NCBI RefSeq assembly: GCF_003814915.1
Contig: NZ_RKQK01000002.1
Location: forward strand, 1-64,000
DNA from: Pacificibacter maritimus
Lineage (GTDB): Bacteria; Pseudomonadota; Alphaproteobacteria; Rhodobacterales; Rhodobacteraceae
Length of the DNA: 64,000 bases
Reading direction: 5' to 3'
Below, piece after piece: positions 1-8,641 of this stretch (positions within the stretch are counted from its first letter, which is position 1; each line of letters starts with the position of its first letter). The position numbers were made by a program, and so were the translations under genes. The notes beneath the pieces were generated by a model that was not told the origin of the DNA, made no database searches, and saw only the letters and a list, made by a program, of their open reading frames with translations.

Positions 1-259
1 CCAGTCCGCTCAAACCAACAATCAATCTCTCGCTGCCGGTAGAGGGGGTTCTAAGCCCAACACCCAATACCCGCAACCCCTTTTTTAACAGTTTCATGAA
101 AAAATTGAGGAGACGGAATTTACACAACAAAATCTGGGACTTAGGTGAAGATATTTTTCCGTTCGGAGACTGAGCCCCTGCTATGGTCAGCACACTATCG
201 CACAGAAATATCGGTGAAGGCAGTTATCCACAGAGACAACGCACAGAAGCTTGTGAATC

Positions 260-299
260 GCCCCGACTCGCAGGAGAATCCCGCCTTGCGAGTCGGGGC
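260..299 (-). terminator. Hairpin after the anti-sigma gene
   Basis: A perfect 13-base inverted repeat (260-272 with 287-299, 14-base loop) lies 11 bases past the stop of the leftward anti-sigma gene. There is no clear T run on the minus strand, so it may be a 3' protective hairpin instead of a full intrinsic terminator. Apart from this hairpin I see no gene in 1-309. Confidence 0.55.
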
Positions 300-309
300 A
301 GCGATGTGA

Positions 310-1032
310 CTACAAAGGCTGCTGCGCCAAACCTTTGCCATATATAGGCCCAGTTGGAAGACCTGTGGGCGATCCACCCTGTTGTTCAAAGGTGATTTCA
401 TAAAGCTGCTGCACCTCTGGCTCGGGCAAACCATCGATTTTGAGCGCTGCCTGCACAGGTGCATCCAAAACCCCCAAGGAGACTGGCAAACCATCTGCAT
501 CGGGTTTTGTCCAAACCTGCATCACCTTGCCTTGAGGCACGTTTGCGGCATCTAACATGGTCACGCGCGTTGTATTGTCTTTTGCACCCTCAACCAAAGC
601 CACGGGCAATCCGTTATCCCCAAGCAGAACTGCAATCACTGTCGGATCGGGTTTTGGCAGCATGGTCCATCCAATCGCGATCCCCACTATAATAGATGCA
701 GCAACTGCGGTCAGAGTGGTCCACAAAGTGGGGCGCGCATTTGTATTGGCAGGCGCATTAGGCTTGGTCGGCATCGGCGCGATGTAATCATCGTCCAGCA
801 AAGTGGTATTGCTATCGATGGCAGTTTCAACACGAGACCACATTGTGGCGGGCAGCTCTTGCGGATCGGCTGTGGCGTCGAGTTCGCCAAAACGCACACG
901 AGCGCGCTCTAGAAGGGCCGCGACTTTGGGATCTTCACTTGCCAAAAGTTCAATCGCCGCAACCTCTGACGGGTCGGCCAAACCGATGACGACTTCGTCG
1001 ATACGTTCGAGCAAATCACGTTGAACAGTCAT
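310..1032 (-). CDS. RskA-type anti-sigma factor
   Basis: Predicted 240-residue membrane anti-sigma factor that should hold the adjacent ECF sigma factor inactive. The N-terminal cytoplasmic part (about residues 1-95) resembles the anti-sigma zinc-finger/RskA layout. One membrane segment follows at about residues 103-122 (LTAVAASIIVGIAIGW), then an outer RskA-like domain with QVWTKPDADG and SLGVL motifs typical of the anti-sigma-K family. The ATG at 1032 is chosen because it overlaps the sigma stop as ATGA, indicating translational coupling. A longer upstream frame only shadows the sigma gene. Known of the family: RskA-like proteins release the sigma factor after regulated proteolysis. The inducing signal here is unknown. 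Confidence 0.85.
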   Translation of the reverse strand: MTVQRDLLERIDEVVIGLADPSEVAAIELLASEDPKVAALLERARVRFGELDATADPQELPATMWSRVETAIDSNTTLLDDDYIAPMPTKPNAPANTNARPTLWTTLTAVAASIIVGIAIGWTMLPKPDPTVIAVLLGDNGLPVALVEGAKDNTTRVTMLDAANVPQGKVMQVWTKPDADGLPVSLGVLDAPVQAALKIDGLPEPEVQQLYEITFEQQGGSPTGLPTGPIYGKGLAQQPL

Positions 1033-1568
1033 GACAGGCACTCCCGAAGTTGAGACAGGCCGCGGCGGGTCCATGCTTTGACCGAGCCGAGGGGGGATTT
1101 CATCCGACCTGAGATCTCTCCGTGGGAATATCCCAGCACATAAGACATCAAAACGGCGGATCGTTTTGCGGGGTCCAGCGCTTGCAAACATCGGCGCAAA
1201 TCACTGGCACTGTCGAGACGCGCATAGGCATCTTCGACGATTTCATCTTCGAGGCGGCGTTCTAACACATCCCCTTGTGTTGCGACTTCCCATTTTTCGC
1301 TGCGCAACATCGTGAGGCAGCGATTTCTGAGAACCGTAAAGACCCAGCCTTTGGCCGCGCCGCGCATCGGATCGTATTGATGCGCTTTACGCCAGATTTT
1401 GACAAAAGCATCCTGCACGGCGTCTTCAGCTAAATCCCTGCGCCCCAACATACGGTAGGCCACGCCATAAAGAGCGCCCCCTTCCAAAGCCATCAAGGCT
1501 TTCAAAGCCGATTTGTCGCCCTTTGCGCAGGCTTGCAGCAAAGCCGCGTGATCTTGGGACTGTGCCAT
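1029..1568 (-). CDS. ECF-family RNA polymerase sigma factor
   Basis: 179-residue extracytoplasmic-function sigma factor. Region 2 spans about residues 10-80, including the DAVQDAFVKIWRKA segment typical of region 2.2-2.4. Region 4 covers about residues 115-175 with a helix-turn-helix around YSHGEISGRMKSPLGSVK. The start at 1568 (MAQSQDH) is preferred over a frame extending to 1736, because that extension crosses the hairpin that terminates the upstream gene. The gene overlaps the anti-sigma gene by four bases. The RskA-type partner points to the SigK-like branch of ECF factors. It probably controls its own operon and perhaps the neighbouring DUF4394 gene, but this is inference from location. 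Confidence 0.9.
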   Translation of the reverse strand: MAQSQDHAALLQACAKGDKSALKALMALEGGALYGVAYRMLGRRDLAEDAVQDAFVKIWRKAHQYDPMRGAAKGWVFTVLRNRCLTMLRSEKWEVATQGDVLERRLEDEIVEDAYARLDSASDLRRCLQALDPAKRSAVLMSYVLGYSHGEISGRMKSPLGSVKAWTRRGLSQLRECLS

Positions 1569-1642
1569 TTGGTCAGTATCGCGATGTGTCACTGATGCCT
1601 CCGAATTATTTCGGATAGTGTTAGCAGGCACATCGGAGCGGT

Positions 1643-1688
1643 CAACAAACAAAAAGCGCGACCATGCCGAGGGCCAACACGGTCGCGC
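1643..1688 (-). terminator. Intrinsic terminator after the DUF4394 gene
   Basis: On the minus strand GCGCGACC (1688-1681) pairs with GGTCGCGC (1663-1656) and is followed by TTTTTGTTTG. It separates the DUF4394 gene from the sigma/anti-sigma operon, so the latter needs its own promoter in 1569-1642. That interval contains the short palindrome ccgaattatttcgg at 1601-1614. Confidence 0.8.
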
Positions 1689-1812
1689 AAAGTCACTCAG
1701 AAAAACAAGTCGGGTCAAATGCTTTTGGCACGTCACCCATTTCTACATACCATATGAAGCTACTCGTTAACGGGCTGCGCACCCTTGCAGATGCGCAGCA
1801 CCTTGGCCGCTC

Positions 1813-2613
1813 TTATTTTGCGGTCAAGAATGTGATGTCGCGTACGTCGCCTTCAACGCCAGACAATTCCCAGCTTTCGGTCACAGCACCTGTATCCAAA
1901 GACACGGTGTGCAAGCTGCCGCCAGCGGCCAACCAAGCTGTATTTGTGCCCTCTGCGTCAGTTGCGATATCGAAAGCGTAGACAGGTGCGGCATCGATGC
2001 CGAGTTTACCGATAGCTGCCAAAGTACCATCGTTTGGTGATGTTTGCTGGATCAAAGCAACGATTGTCGCGTCGATGTCAAACATAGCTGTGGTTTCAGG
2101 CATGCCGAATGAGTTGATGTAAGCCGCCGCCCAGATCGCTGGCTCTTCGCCTGCGTGCATATCTGCATCTTCGTAAGCCAAGCTGCCGTCAACGGTTACA
2201 GCACCTGATTCAATGTCAACGCGGTGGTTGGTTGTGCCAGACATGAAGCGCAATTTGTTGGCTTTTGGGTTGAAATCAACGATCACAGCCGCGCCATCTT
2301 CGATTGGCAATTCTGTATCCATTGTAGAGATCACAGAAGCTTCGCCTGTCTCAACATTGATTTCAACGATTTCGAATGTGTCCGACACGCCGATCAATTG
2401 GCCTGTCGCAGGGCGCAAATCGATGCCGAGCAATTTATCAACACCAGTCACTTCCATAGACATGGTGGATGTCGCTGTCGCGCTATCAATGATGGACAAT
2501 GTTTTGTCGCCCGTCAAAGCAACCGCGTGCAAACCCATGTGGTCATCAGCCTGAGCCAACACAGGTGCAGTGATAATCGCGGCTGTTGTCATGATCTTTG
2601 AAAGAGTACGCAT
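1813..2613 (-). CDS. Secreted DUF4394 domain protein
   Basis: 266-residue protein with a Sec signal peptide (residues 1-22, ending APVLAQA). The rest matches the DUF4394 pattern of a repetitive beta-rich fold: it begins LHAVALTGDKTLSIID, contains GIDLRPATGQLIGVSD, and ends GDVRDITFL. Members commonly sit beside ECF sigma/anti-sigma pairs, as here. Biochemical function is unknown. A periplasmic role in the stress response governed by the neighbouring sigma factor is an inference from context. The gene ends in its own terminator and has a palindromic upstream region (2640-2658), so it is a separate transcription unit. Confidence 0.85.
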   Translation of the reverse strand: MRTLSKIMTTAAIITAPVLAQADDHMGLHAVALTGDKTLSIIDSATATSTMSMEVTGVDKLLGIDLRPATGQLIGVSDTFEIVEINVETGEASVISTMDTELPIEDGAAVIVDFNPKANKLRFMSGTTNHRVDIESGAVTVDGSLAYEDADMHAGEEPAIWAAAYINSFGMPETTAMFDIDATIVALIQQTSPNDGTLAAIGKLGIDAAPVYAFDIATDAEGTNTAWLAAGGSLHTVSLDTGAVTESWELSGVEGDVRDITFLTAK

Positions 2614-2635
2614 AAGAAAGTCCTTTTCAGTGTCC

Positions 2636-2666
2636 TATACGAACGGGATATCCGTTCGCTGTATAC
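2636..2666. promoter_or_regulatory. Palindrome upstream of the DUF4394 gene
   Basis: cgaacgg (2640-2646) and ccgttcg (2652-2658) form an inverted repeat around gatat, flanked by tatac/gtatac. It lies 23-50 bases before the DUF4394 start and could be a promoter element or operator. No experimentally known site is recognised. Confidence 0.35.
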
Positions 2667-2801
2667 TGGTAAGACTCTGCGGGGGGCCTATTTGGATGCA
2701 GCAGAATGATTTTATTTTTCAAAAATAATTCAAGTCACTGATTTTAATGAATTTTAAAATTAAATTCTTTCTGCATCTCTGTGCAAACAGCCCTAAAAAT
2801 G

Positions 2802-2829
2802 AAAAAGCCCCCACATTCAAGCGGGGGCC
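2802..2829 (-). terminator. Terminator of the proXWV unit
   Basis: On the minus strand GGGGGC-type arms (2828-2823 and 2812-2807) form a G/C stem followed by TTTTTC, just after the proV stop. Confidence 0.85.
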
Positions 2830-2857
2830 TTTCGCAGTTCAACGCTCGACTGACGCC

Positions 2858-3943
2858 TTAAGAATAGCGCACCTCGTCGTCGGCCTCTGTTTCAGGCGCT
2901 TTCAATGCATCAATCAAGCCATCCAAAGTCACAGCCCCCAAGGGGTTGCCTTTTTTGTCTACAACGGGACAGGATCCATCGACGGATTTATGCAATTTCG
3001 GCAAAGCTTCTTCCAAAGACATACCACCACGTAGGGTTTCACCCGCCCCTGTGGCACCTTTTTTCACGATAGAGCGCAAGCGCACGACCTTAGCCCGATT
3101 GATGTCACGGATAAAGTCGGTGATGTAATCGTCAGCAGGGTTCATGATTATGTCCTGCGGATCGCCAGATTGAATGATCTCGCCATCGCGCAAAATCGCA
3201 ATGTTATCACCGATGTTCAAAGCCTCATCCAAATCATGGGTGATAAAGATGATGGTTTTGTGCAGCTCCTCTTGCAGTTCCAATAGAATAGACTGCATAT
3301 CGGTGCGGATCAGCGGATCAAGCGCAGAAAAGGCCTCATCCATCAGCAAAATTTCTGCATCTGTCGCCAGAGCACGGGCCAAACCGACACGTTGCTGCTG
3401 ACCACCAGAAAGCTGCGATGGGTATTGCTCCTCGAACCCAGCAAGCCCCACACGGTCCAACCATTTGACAGCGCGTTGCTGAGCTTCCTTGGTAGATACA
3501 CCTTGGATTTCCAGCCCGTACATTGCGTTTTCCAACACAGTACGATGCGGCAAAAGACCGAACTTTTGGAAGACCATGGACATCTTAAAGCGGCGCAGGT
3601 CACGCAGCTCTTTGGCATCCATTTTCATCACGTCTTCGCCATCGACCCAAATCTCTCCATCGGTTGGCTCAATCAAACGATTTAGGTGACGGATCAAGGT
3701 CGATTTTCCTGACCCAGACAAACCCATGATCACTTGGATTTTGCGGGCAGGAATATCCAGATTGATGTTATTCAGCCCTAAAGCGTGACCCGTTTGGTCC
3801 ATCAACTCAGGTTTGCCCATACCGCCTCGAACCCGATCCAACATCGCCTCAGGCGTATCGCCGAAAATTTTGTAGAGCTTTTGGATACTGACTTTTGGTT
3901 CATCAATACTGTCGTCTAGAGGTTGGATTTCATGCTTAACCAT
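2858..3943 (-). CDS. proV: Glycine betaine/proline ABC importer, ATPase
   Basis: 361-residue ATPase of a ProU/OpuA-type compatible-solute importer. Walker A is GLSGSGKST, the signature is LSGGQQQRV, Walker B is ILLMDEAFSALD and the switch histidine is in ITHDLDEA. The C-terminal 100 residues resemble the CBS-type regulatory tail of ProV/OpuAA. The start is ATG 3943, which overlaps the proW stop by eight bases; an apparent upstream extension only reads through proW. It couples ATP hydrolysis to uptake of betaine or proline betaine through ProW, with ProX as receptor. Such a system is expected in a marine bacterium facing osmotic change. The exact substrate is not provable from sequence. Confidence 0.92.
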   Translation of the reverse strand: MVKHEIQPLDDSIDEPKVSIQKLYKIFGDTPEAMLDRVRGGMGKPELMDQTGHALGLNNINLDIPARKIQVIMGLSGSGKSTLIRHLNRLIEPTDGEIWVDGEDVMKMDAKELRDLRRFKMSMVFQKFGLLPHRTVLENAMYGLEIQGVSTKEAQQRAVKWLDRVGLAGFEEQYPSQLSGGQQQRVGLARALATDAEILLMDEAFSALDPLIRTDMQSILLELQEELHKTIIFITHDLDEALNIGDNIAILRDGEIIQSGDPQDIIMNPADDYITDFIRDINRAKVVRLRSIVKKGATGAGETLRGGMSLEEALPKLHKSVDGSCPVVDKKGNPLGAVTLDGLIDALKAPETEADDEVRYS

Positions 3944-4823
3944 GTCCCGTCTCCCTGTAAGCTTGCAGACGCTTGCCATAGCTTTGGCTGACGCGGTCAA
4001 AAATAATTGCAAGGGCGACAATGGCCAAACCATTCATCAAGCCAAGCGCAAGATACTGATTTGAAATTGAGCGCAACACAGGTCCGCCAAGACCTTTCAC
4101 CCCGATCATTGAGGCGATCACAACCATGGACAAAGCCATCATAATCGTTTGGTTCACGCCTGCGAAAATATTCGGCAAGGCAAGCGGGATTTGCACCCCG
4201 AACAATTTTTCACGGCTGGATGCACCAAAGGATTCAGCCGCCTCCATCACATCGCGGTCCACCAAACGAATACCAAGATTGGTCAAACGCACGATGGGGG
4301 GCGCCGCATAGATACACACCGCCAAAAGGCCAGGCACTTTGCCGATACCCAAAAGCATCACAACCGGCAGCAGGTAAACAAAAACGGGGATCGTCTGCAT
4401 CACATCCAAGATCGGTGTGATGATCGCTTGCGTGCGATCAGACCGCGCCATCAAAATGCCAATCGGAATACCGATTGCAATACATAGGACCGTACACACC
4501 GAAACAATGGCCAAAGTCGCCATCGTATCTTCCCACATGCCCAAAAAGCCGATGATCAAAAAAGCGATGACTGAGCCGATGGTGACTTTCACAGATCGCG
4601 CACCGAGCCACGTCAGCGCGGCAATCACGATGATAACAATAGGCCACGGGGTGCCCAAAAGTAGCTTTTCAAACCAAATCAAAAATTTCAGCAGAGGATT
4701 GAAAAAAGCTTCGATTTCTGGGCCGTAAGCGCGTGAAAAAGAGCGAAAGCTTTCGTCAATCCCTTGTTTTAAACTGGCCAGATCTTTTCTGCCCAAGGCG
4801 GGAAATTCACTTAGAAATTCCAT
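3936..4823 (-). CDS. proW: Glycine betaine/proline ABC importer, permease
   Basis: 295-residue inner-membrane permease of the ProW/OpuAB family. Five or more hydrophobic segments run from about residue 60 to 280, and the EAA-type loop reads EAAESFGASSREKLFGVQIPLALP. The start is ATG 4823, seven bases after AGGAA; a TTG one codon earlier is less likely. It is translationally coupled to proV. It lies downstream of a hairpin that separates it from proX, so it is probably expressed at a lower level than the binding protein. Confidence 0.92.
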   Translation of the reverse strand: MEFLSEFPALGRKDLASLKQGIDESFRSFSRAYGPEIEAFFNPLLKFLIWFEKLLLGTPWPIVIIVIAALTWLGARSVKVTIGSVIAFLIIGFLGMWEDTMATLAIVSVCTVLCIAIGIPIGILMARSDRTQAIITPILDVMQTIPVFVYLLPVVMLLGIGKVPGLLAVCIYAAPPIVRLTNLGIRLVDRDVMEAAESFGASSREKLFGVQIPLALPNIFAGVNQTIMMALSMVVIASMIGVKGLGGPVLRSISNQYLALGLMNGLAIVALAIIFDRVSQSYGKRLQAYRETGHG

Positions 4824-4846
4824 CAAGTGTTCCTTATTCTAGGTAC

Positions 4847-4887
4847 AAAAAGGGGTCCACGATCTAGCGTACCAGATCATGAACCCC
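4847..4887 (-). terminator. Attenuator hairpin between proX and proW
   Basis: Minus-strand arms 4887-4874 and 4865-4852 pair over 14 bases with two G-U pairs and an 8-base loop, followed by five T (4851-4847). It lies inside the operon, so it probably acts as a leaky terminator giving more binding protein than permease, a common arrangement in ABC importers. Confidence 0.75.
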
Positions 4888-4906
4888 AGACTGTCAATTT
4901 ACAGAA

Positions 4907-5914
4907 TTAGAGTCCTGCTTTGACTTTTTCTGCGACATCAGCAGGAACCCACTGAGTCCAAAGATCAGCATGGGTTTCCAAGAACTCATAAGCTGCATCT
5001 TCACCTGTCGCTTGGTTTTCAGTCATGTATACGAGCATCGCATTCATAACTTCACCTGGGTAAACACGTGCCTTTAAGTACTCCGTTGCCACACCTGCTT
5101 TTTCAGCAAATTCAGCTGTGACGACAGATTCAACTTCGGATTCAACCCAAGCTGTCACTTGTGGATCAGCACAGTCTTGTTCGGCCAAAGCAACGCAGTT
5201 GTTCCAGTTGTCATCGCCCGCGTATTCCGCTTCGAATGGCAACATTTTCAGGCCGTATTTGCCAACAAGTGATGTTGGGCTCCAGTAGTAACCGAACCAT
5301 GGTTCGTCGCGGTCGGCCGCTTTGGCGATCGAACCGTCAAGACCCGCTGCAGAACCTGGATCAACCAATGTCCAACCTTTTTCTTCCATGTCGTATGCAC
5401 GGAACAAGTTCGCGTTGATCAGTTGGCAACCCCAACCAGCAGGACAGCCCATGAAGGCGCCTTTGGATTCGTCTTCGACATAGGGGAACAGCTCTGGGTG
5501 TGCGAGCACCTTTTCAACCGTATCGAGTTCAGGGTGATCTTGCGTGAATTTTTCAGTCACCCACCAGCCTTCACCAAGACCTGTAATAGGGCCATCGTTC
5601 AACGCAACAAGCGTGCCTTCTTCTTTGGCTGCCGCCAAAGGTGTCGCAACAGCGTTGATCCACAGTTCTGGAGCCACGTCTGGTTCAGATTTTTCGCTCA
5701 TGGATGCGAATGTTGTCTGAGTAGCGCCAGCAATCAATTCGACATCACAGTCGTAACCTTCTTCAAGGATGATCGCATCAACGTTGGCCATCAACTCGGC
5801 TGAGGCCCAGTTCATTTCGGCAATAGAGATAGATCCACAGTCAGATGCAAAGGCAGCGCCAGCAGATGCGATCAGGCCAAAAGCACTCGTCGCGACAAGG
5901 GTGTTAAATTTCAT
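4907..5914 (-). CDS. proX: Glycine betaine-binding periplasmic protein
   Basis: About 335 residues with a Sec signal (residues 1-23, ending AGAAFA). The mature part is an OpuAC/ProX-type binding domain with many tryptophans (ISIAEMNWASAE, WGCQLINANLF, WFGYYWSPTSL) that in this family form the aromatic cage for quaternary amines. The chosen start, MKFNTLV, begins the signal peptide. The longer frame reaching 6121 begins with a TTG and has no signal-like sequence. It is the first gene of the importer unit. Substrate could be glycine betaine, proline betaine or choline; family alone does not decide. Confidence 0.9.
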   Translation of the reverse strand: MKFNTLVATSAFGLIASAGAAFASDCGSISIAEMNWASAELMANVDAIILEEGYDCDVELIAGATQTTFASMSEKSEPDVAPELWINAVATPLAAAKEEGTLVALNDGPITGLGEGWWVTEKFTQDHPELDTVEKVLAHPELFPYVEDESKGAFMGCPAGWGCQLINANLFRAYDMEEKGWTLVDPGSAAGLDGSIAKAADRDEPWFGYYWSPTSLVGKYGLKMLPFEAEYAGDDNWNNCVALAEQDCADPQVTAWVESEVESVVTAEFAEKAGVATEYLKARVYPGEVMNAMLVYMTENQATGEDAAYEFLETHADLWTQWVPADVAEKVKAGL

Positions 5915-6283
5915 TATGGGAAGCTCCCGCTTTTTCTTCGTGTGTTCGCTGGTCAGACCTGAAACAACCACGTGGCTGCTTTGTCTCTTCGACCAGTCAC
6001 CACCCCGAATTGGGCGATTTCTCCGCAAGTGCCGTTCGCGGCCCATAATCGGGCGCCCCTTAAAAGAGGCCGATACGGCGGAGCATGGGCATAACGCACC
6101 ATATTGCGCCCTGAATTGCAAGTCCTTCGCATCACTGCGGTACCTTACCTAAGGTTAACTTTTAAGTCGCCTAAATTCGCGCCATGCTGCGGCATGGTGT
6201 CATTCTGTCCTTCACGTGGTCTCAAAGCTTGCTCTCTCGGCCTGCGCTGCGTATCTGTGCCGAAAGGTTTTTAGGAAGAAGAC
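5915..6283. other. Divergent intergenic region
   Basis: About 370 bases between leftward proX and the rightward ABC gene. It should hold both promoters and an osmotic-response element for proX. I see no gene and no recognisable riboswitch. Confidence 0.5.
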
Positions 6284-8068
6284 ATGGCTGATCGTATACT
6301 CCAAGATGCCACCGAGCGCGCAAAATCAAAAAAGATCGGTGCTTTAACGCAGCTTTGGCCATTTCTCGCTCCCTATCGCGTTATGATGTCTGCGGCTATT
6401 GCTGCGCTGGTTTTGACAGCCTGTATATCGCTGATATTGCCTTTGGCTGTGCGCCGCGTCGTTGACGGGTTTCAAACCTCAAGCGCGATGTTACTGGATG
6501 GTTACTTCACAGCCGCGCTTTTAATCGCACTCGCTTTAGCCATCGGAACAGGATTGCGGTATTATTTGGTGACGCGGCTTGGCGAACGGGTTGTCGCGGA
6601 TATCCGTAAGGCGGTTTTTGATCGCATGATCCGCATGTCGCCTGCGTTCTTTGAAAAGATCATGACAGGTGAAGTTTTATCGCGCATCACCACCGACACA
6701 ACGCTGATTCTATCCGTGATTGGATCCTCTATTTCAGTGGCTCTGCGTAACATCATGATCTTGTTTGGCGGTATGATTTTGCTGCTGTTCACATCTGCAA
6801 AACTCACCAGCCTCGTGTTGTTGCTGGTGCCGATTGTTATCATTCCAATCGTTGTTTTGGGGCGCCGTTTGCGCAAGTTGTCACGCGAAAACCAAGACTG
6901 GATTGCATCAAGTTCGGGCAGCGCATCAGAGGCCTTACTCTCAGCCCAAACAATCCAAGCCTTCACGGGTGAAGTCGCCCATTCAGAGCAGTTCAGCTAT
7001 GTCACCGAGAAAAGCTTTACCTCGGCACACAGTCGCATCAAGACCCGCGCGATGATGACGGTCATCGTGATCACGCTGATTTTTTTCGGTGTTGTCGGGG
7101 TGTTGTGGATCGGCGCGCGAGACGTGCGTACAGGCACGATGTCTATCGGCGAATTGGTGCAATTCGTGATTTATGCCATCATGGTTGCGGGCGCATCAGG
7201 AGCCCTGTCGGAAATATGGGGTGAATTGCAACGCGCTGCTGGTGCGACAGAACGTCTGGTCGATCTCCTCAGTGCCGATGATCCCGTGACCGATCCCAAA
7301 CACCCCAAAGCGCTGGCGCTGCCTGTGCGCGGTGAAATTGCCTTTGATGGCGTGAAATTTGCATATCCTGCGCGGCCACATACCTCTGCGCTCTCTGATG
7401 TCTCATTTACAGTAAAAGCAGGTGAAACCATTGCTCTTGTGGGGCCATCTGGGGCTGGAAAGTCAACAATCATTCAGTTGCTGCAACGCTTTTATGACCC
7501 CCAGTCAGGCGAGATCACCATTGATGGTGTTCGGATACAAGACATGACGCGTGCAAGCTTTCGGTCGCATATCGCGCTGGTGCCGCAAGACCCTGTTATC
7601 TTTGGGACATCCGCGCTGGAAAACATTCGTTTTGGTCGTCCCGAGGCCAGCGACGATGAAGTTATTGCCGCCGCAAAAGCGGCCGCAGCAGATACATTTC
7701 TATCTGCCCTGCCCGAAGGCTATGACAGTTATTTGGGCGAACGTGGCATTATGTTGTCGGGCGGGCAAAAGCAGCGGGTCGCCATTGCGCGCGCGATCTT
7801 GCGAGATGCGCCTATTTTGCTACTCGATGAAGCCACATCAGCATTGGATTCTGAAAGCGAAAAATTGGTCCAAGAAGCCGTGGAAGATATGGCCAAAACC
7901 CGCACCACATTGATCGTGGCGCACCGTTTGGCGACCGTCAAAAAGGCAGATCGCATTTTTGTATTCGAAGATGGTAAAATCGCGGCAATGGGCACCCATG
8001 ATGCTTTGGTGGCGCAAGATGGGCTTTACGCGCGATTGGCCCGATTACAGTTCACCGACGGGGAATAA
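6284..8068 (+). CDS. Exporter-type ABC half-transporter (TMD-NBD fusion)
   Basis: 594 residues. Six membrane helices in the first 310 residues form an ABC type-1 exporter domain. The C-terminal ATPase has Walker A GPSGAGKST, signature LSGGQKQR, Walker B ILLLDEATSALD and switch VAHRL. It is a half-transporter and should act as a homodimer, in the MsbA/LmrA-like group that moves lipids or hydrophobic compounds outward. RBS aggaaga precedes the ATG. It stands alone, with a BON-LysM gene 90 bases downstream. Substrate is not predictable from sequence. Confidence 0.88.
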   Translation: MADRILQDATERAKSKKIGALTQLWPFLAPYRVMMSAAIAALVLTACISLILPLAVRRVVDGFQTSSAMLLDGYFTAALLIALALAIGTGLRYYLVTRLGERVVADIRKAVFDRMIRMSPAFFEKIMTGEVLSRITTDTTLILSVIGSSISVALRNIMILFGGMILLLFTSAKLTSLVLLLVPIVIIPIVVLGRRLRKLSRENQDWIASSSGSASEALLSAQTIQAFTGEVAHSEQFSYVTEKSFTSAHSRIKTRAMMTVIVITLIFFGVVGVLWIGARDVRTGTMSIGELVQFVIYAIMVAGASGALSEIWGELQRAAGATERLVDLLSADDPVTDPKHPKALALPVRGEIAFDGVKFAYPARPHTSALSDVSFTVKAGETIALVGPSGAGKSTIIQLLQRFYDPQSGEITIDGVRIQDMTRASFRSHIALVPQDPVIFGTSALENIRFGRPEASDDEVIAAAKAAAADTFLSALPEGYDSYLGERGIMLSGGQKQRVAIARAILRDAPILLLDEATSALDSESEKLVQEAVEDMAKTRTTLIVAHRLATVKKADRIFVFEDGKIAAMGTHDALVAQDGLYARLARLQFTDGE

Positions 8069-8158
8069 ACTTGCCCAGCTCCCCTATTCAAGCGACAAGA
8101 AAGCAGCTTTGATTCATCAAAGCAAATGACGTAATTTAGATTAAGGACGCACAGCACT

Positions 8159-8587
8159 ATGGGTATTTGGAATTTTGTAAAAGGCGCGGGCAAATCCGTA
8201 TTCAAGAAAAAAGACGCAGAACCAAATAAAGACGATCTATTGGCTGAAATTGCAGCGCTGGGTTTGGAAGCTGAAGGTCTTGACGTCTCTGTTGAAGGCG
8301 ACAAAGTGAAAGTGGCAGGCACAGCTTCACAAGAGATGAAGGAAAAAGTCATCTTGGCTGTCGGCAATGTCGAAGGCATCGCATCTGTTGAAGACAGCAT
8401 CGCGGGCGCTGATCCTGTATTTCACGAAGTGAAAAAAGGCGAAACACTTTGGGGTATCGCCAAAGACACACTTGGCAATGGCAACCGTTACATGGAAATC
8501 TTTGACGCCAACAAGCCTATGCTGTCACACCCAGACAAAATCTATCCAGGTCAAAACCTGCGCATCCCGCAAGATATCGAAGCATAA
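8159..8587 (+). CDS. kbp: BON-LysM protein, Kbp/YgaU-like
   Basis: 142 residues. A BON domain (about residues 25-85) is followed by a LysM domain (about 88-138, HEVKKGETLWGIAKDTLG). Length and domain order match E. coli Kbp (YgaU), a cytoplasmic potassium-binding protein. There is no signal peptide, in agreement with that family. It is followed by a strong terminator. In this organism K+ binding is inferred from homology; neighbours (betaine importer, exporter) loosely suit an osmotic-adaptation theme. Confidence 0.85.
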   Translation: MGIWNFVKGAGKSVFKKKDAEPNKDDLLAEIAALGLEAEGLDVSVEGDKVKVAGTASQEMKEKVILAVGNVEGIASVEDSIAGADPVFHEVKKGETLWGIAKDTLGNGNRYMEIFDANKPMLSHPDKIYPGQNLRIPQDIEA

Positions 8588-8612
8588 GCTGTTCGAATTT
8601 TGAAGTATGAAA

Positions 8613-8636
8613 GGCGCCTATATGGGCGCCTTTTTT
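8613..8636 (+). terminator. Terminator of the kbp gene
   Basis: ggcgcc (8613-8618) pairs with ggcgcc (8625-8630) and is followed by six T. It also separates kbp from the convergent ketosynthase gene. Confidence 0.88.
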
Positions 8637-8641
8637 ATGTG

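Noticed and set aside
224-232. Perfect DnaA-box sequence ttatccaca
   Set aside because: Only one copy and no origin-type neighbours (no dnaA, hemE, AT-rich array), so it is probably chance.
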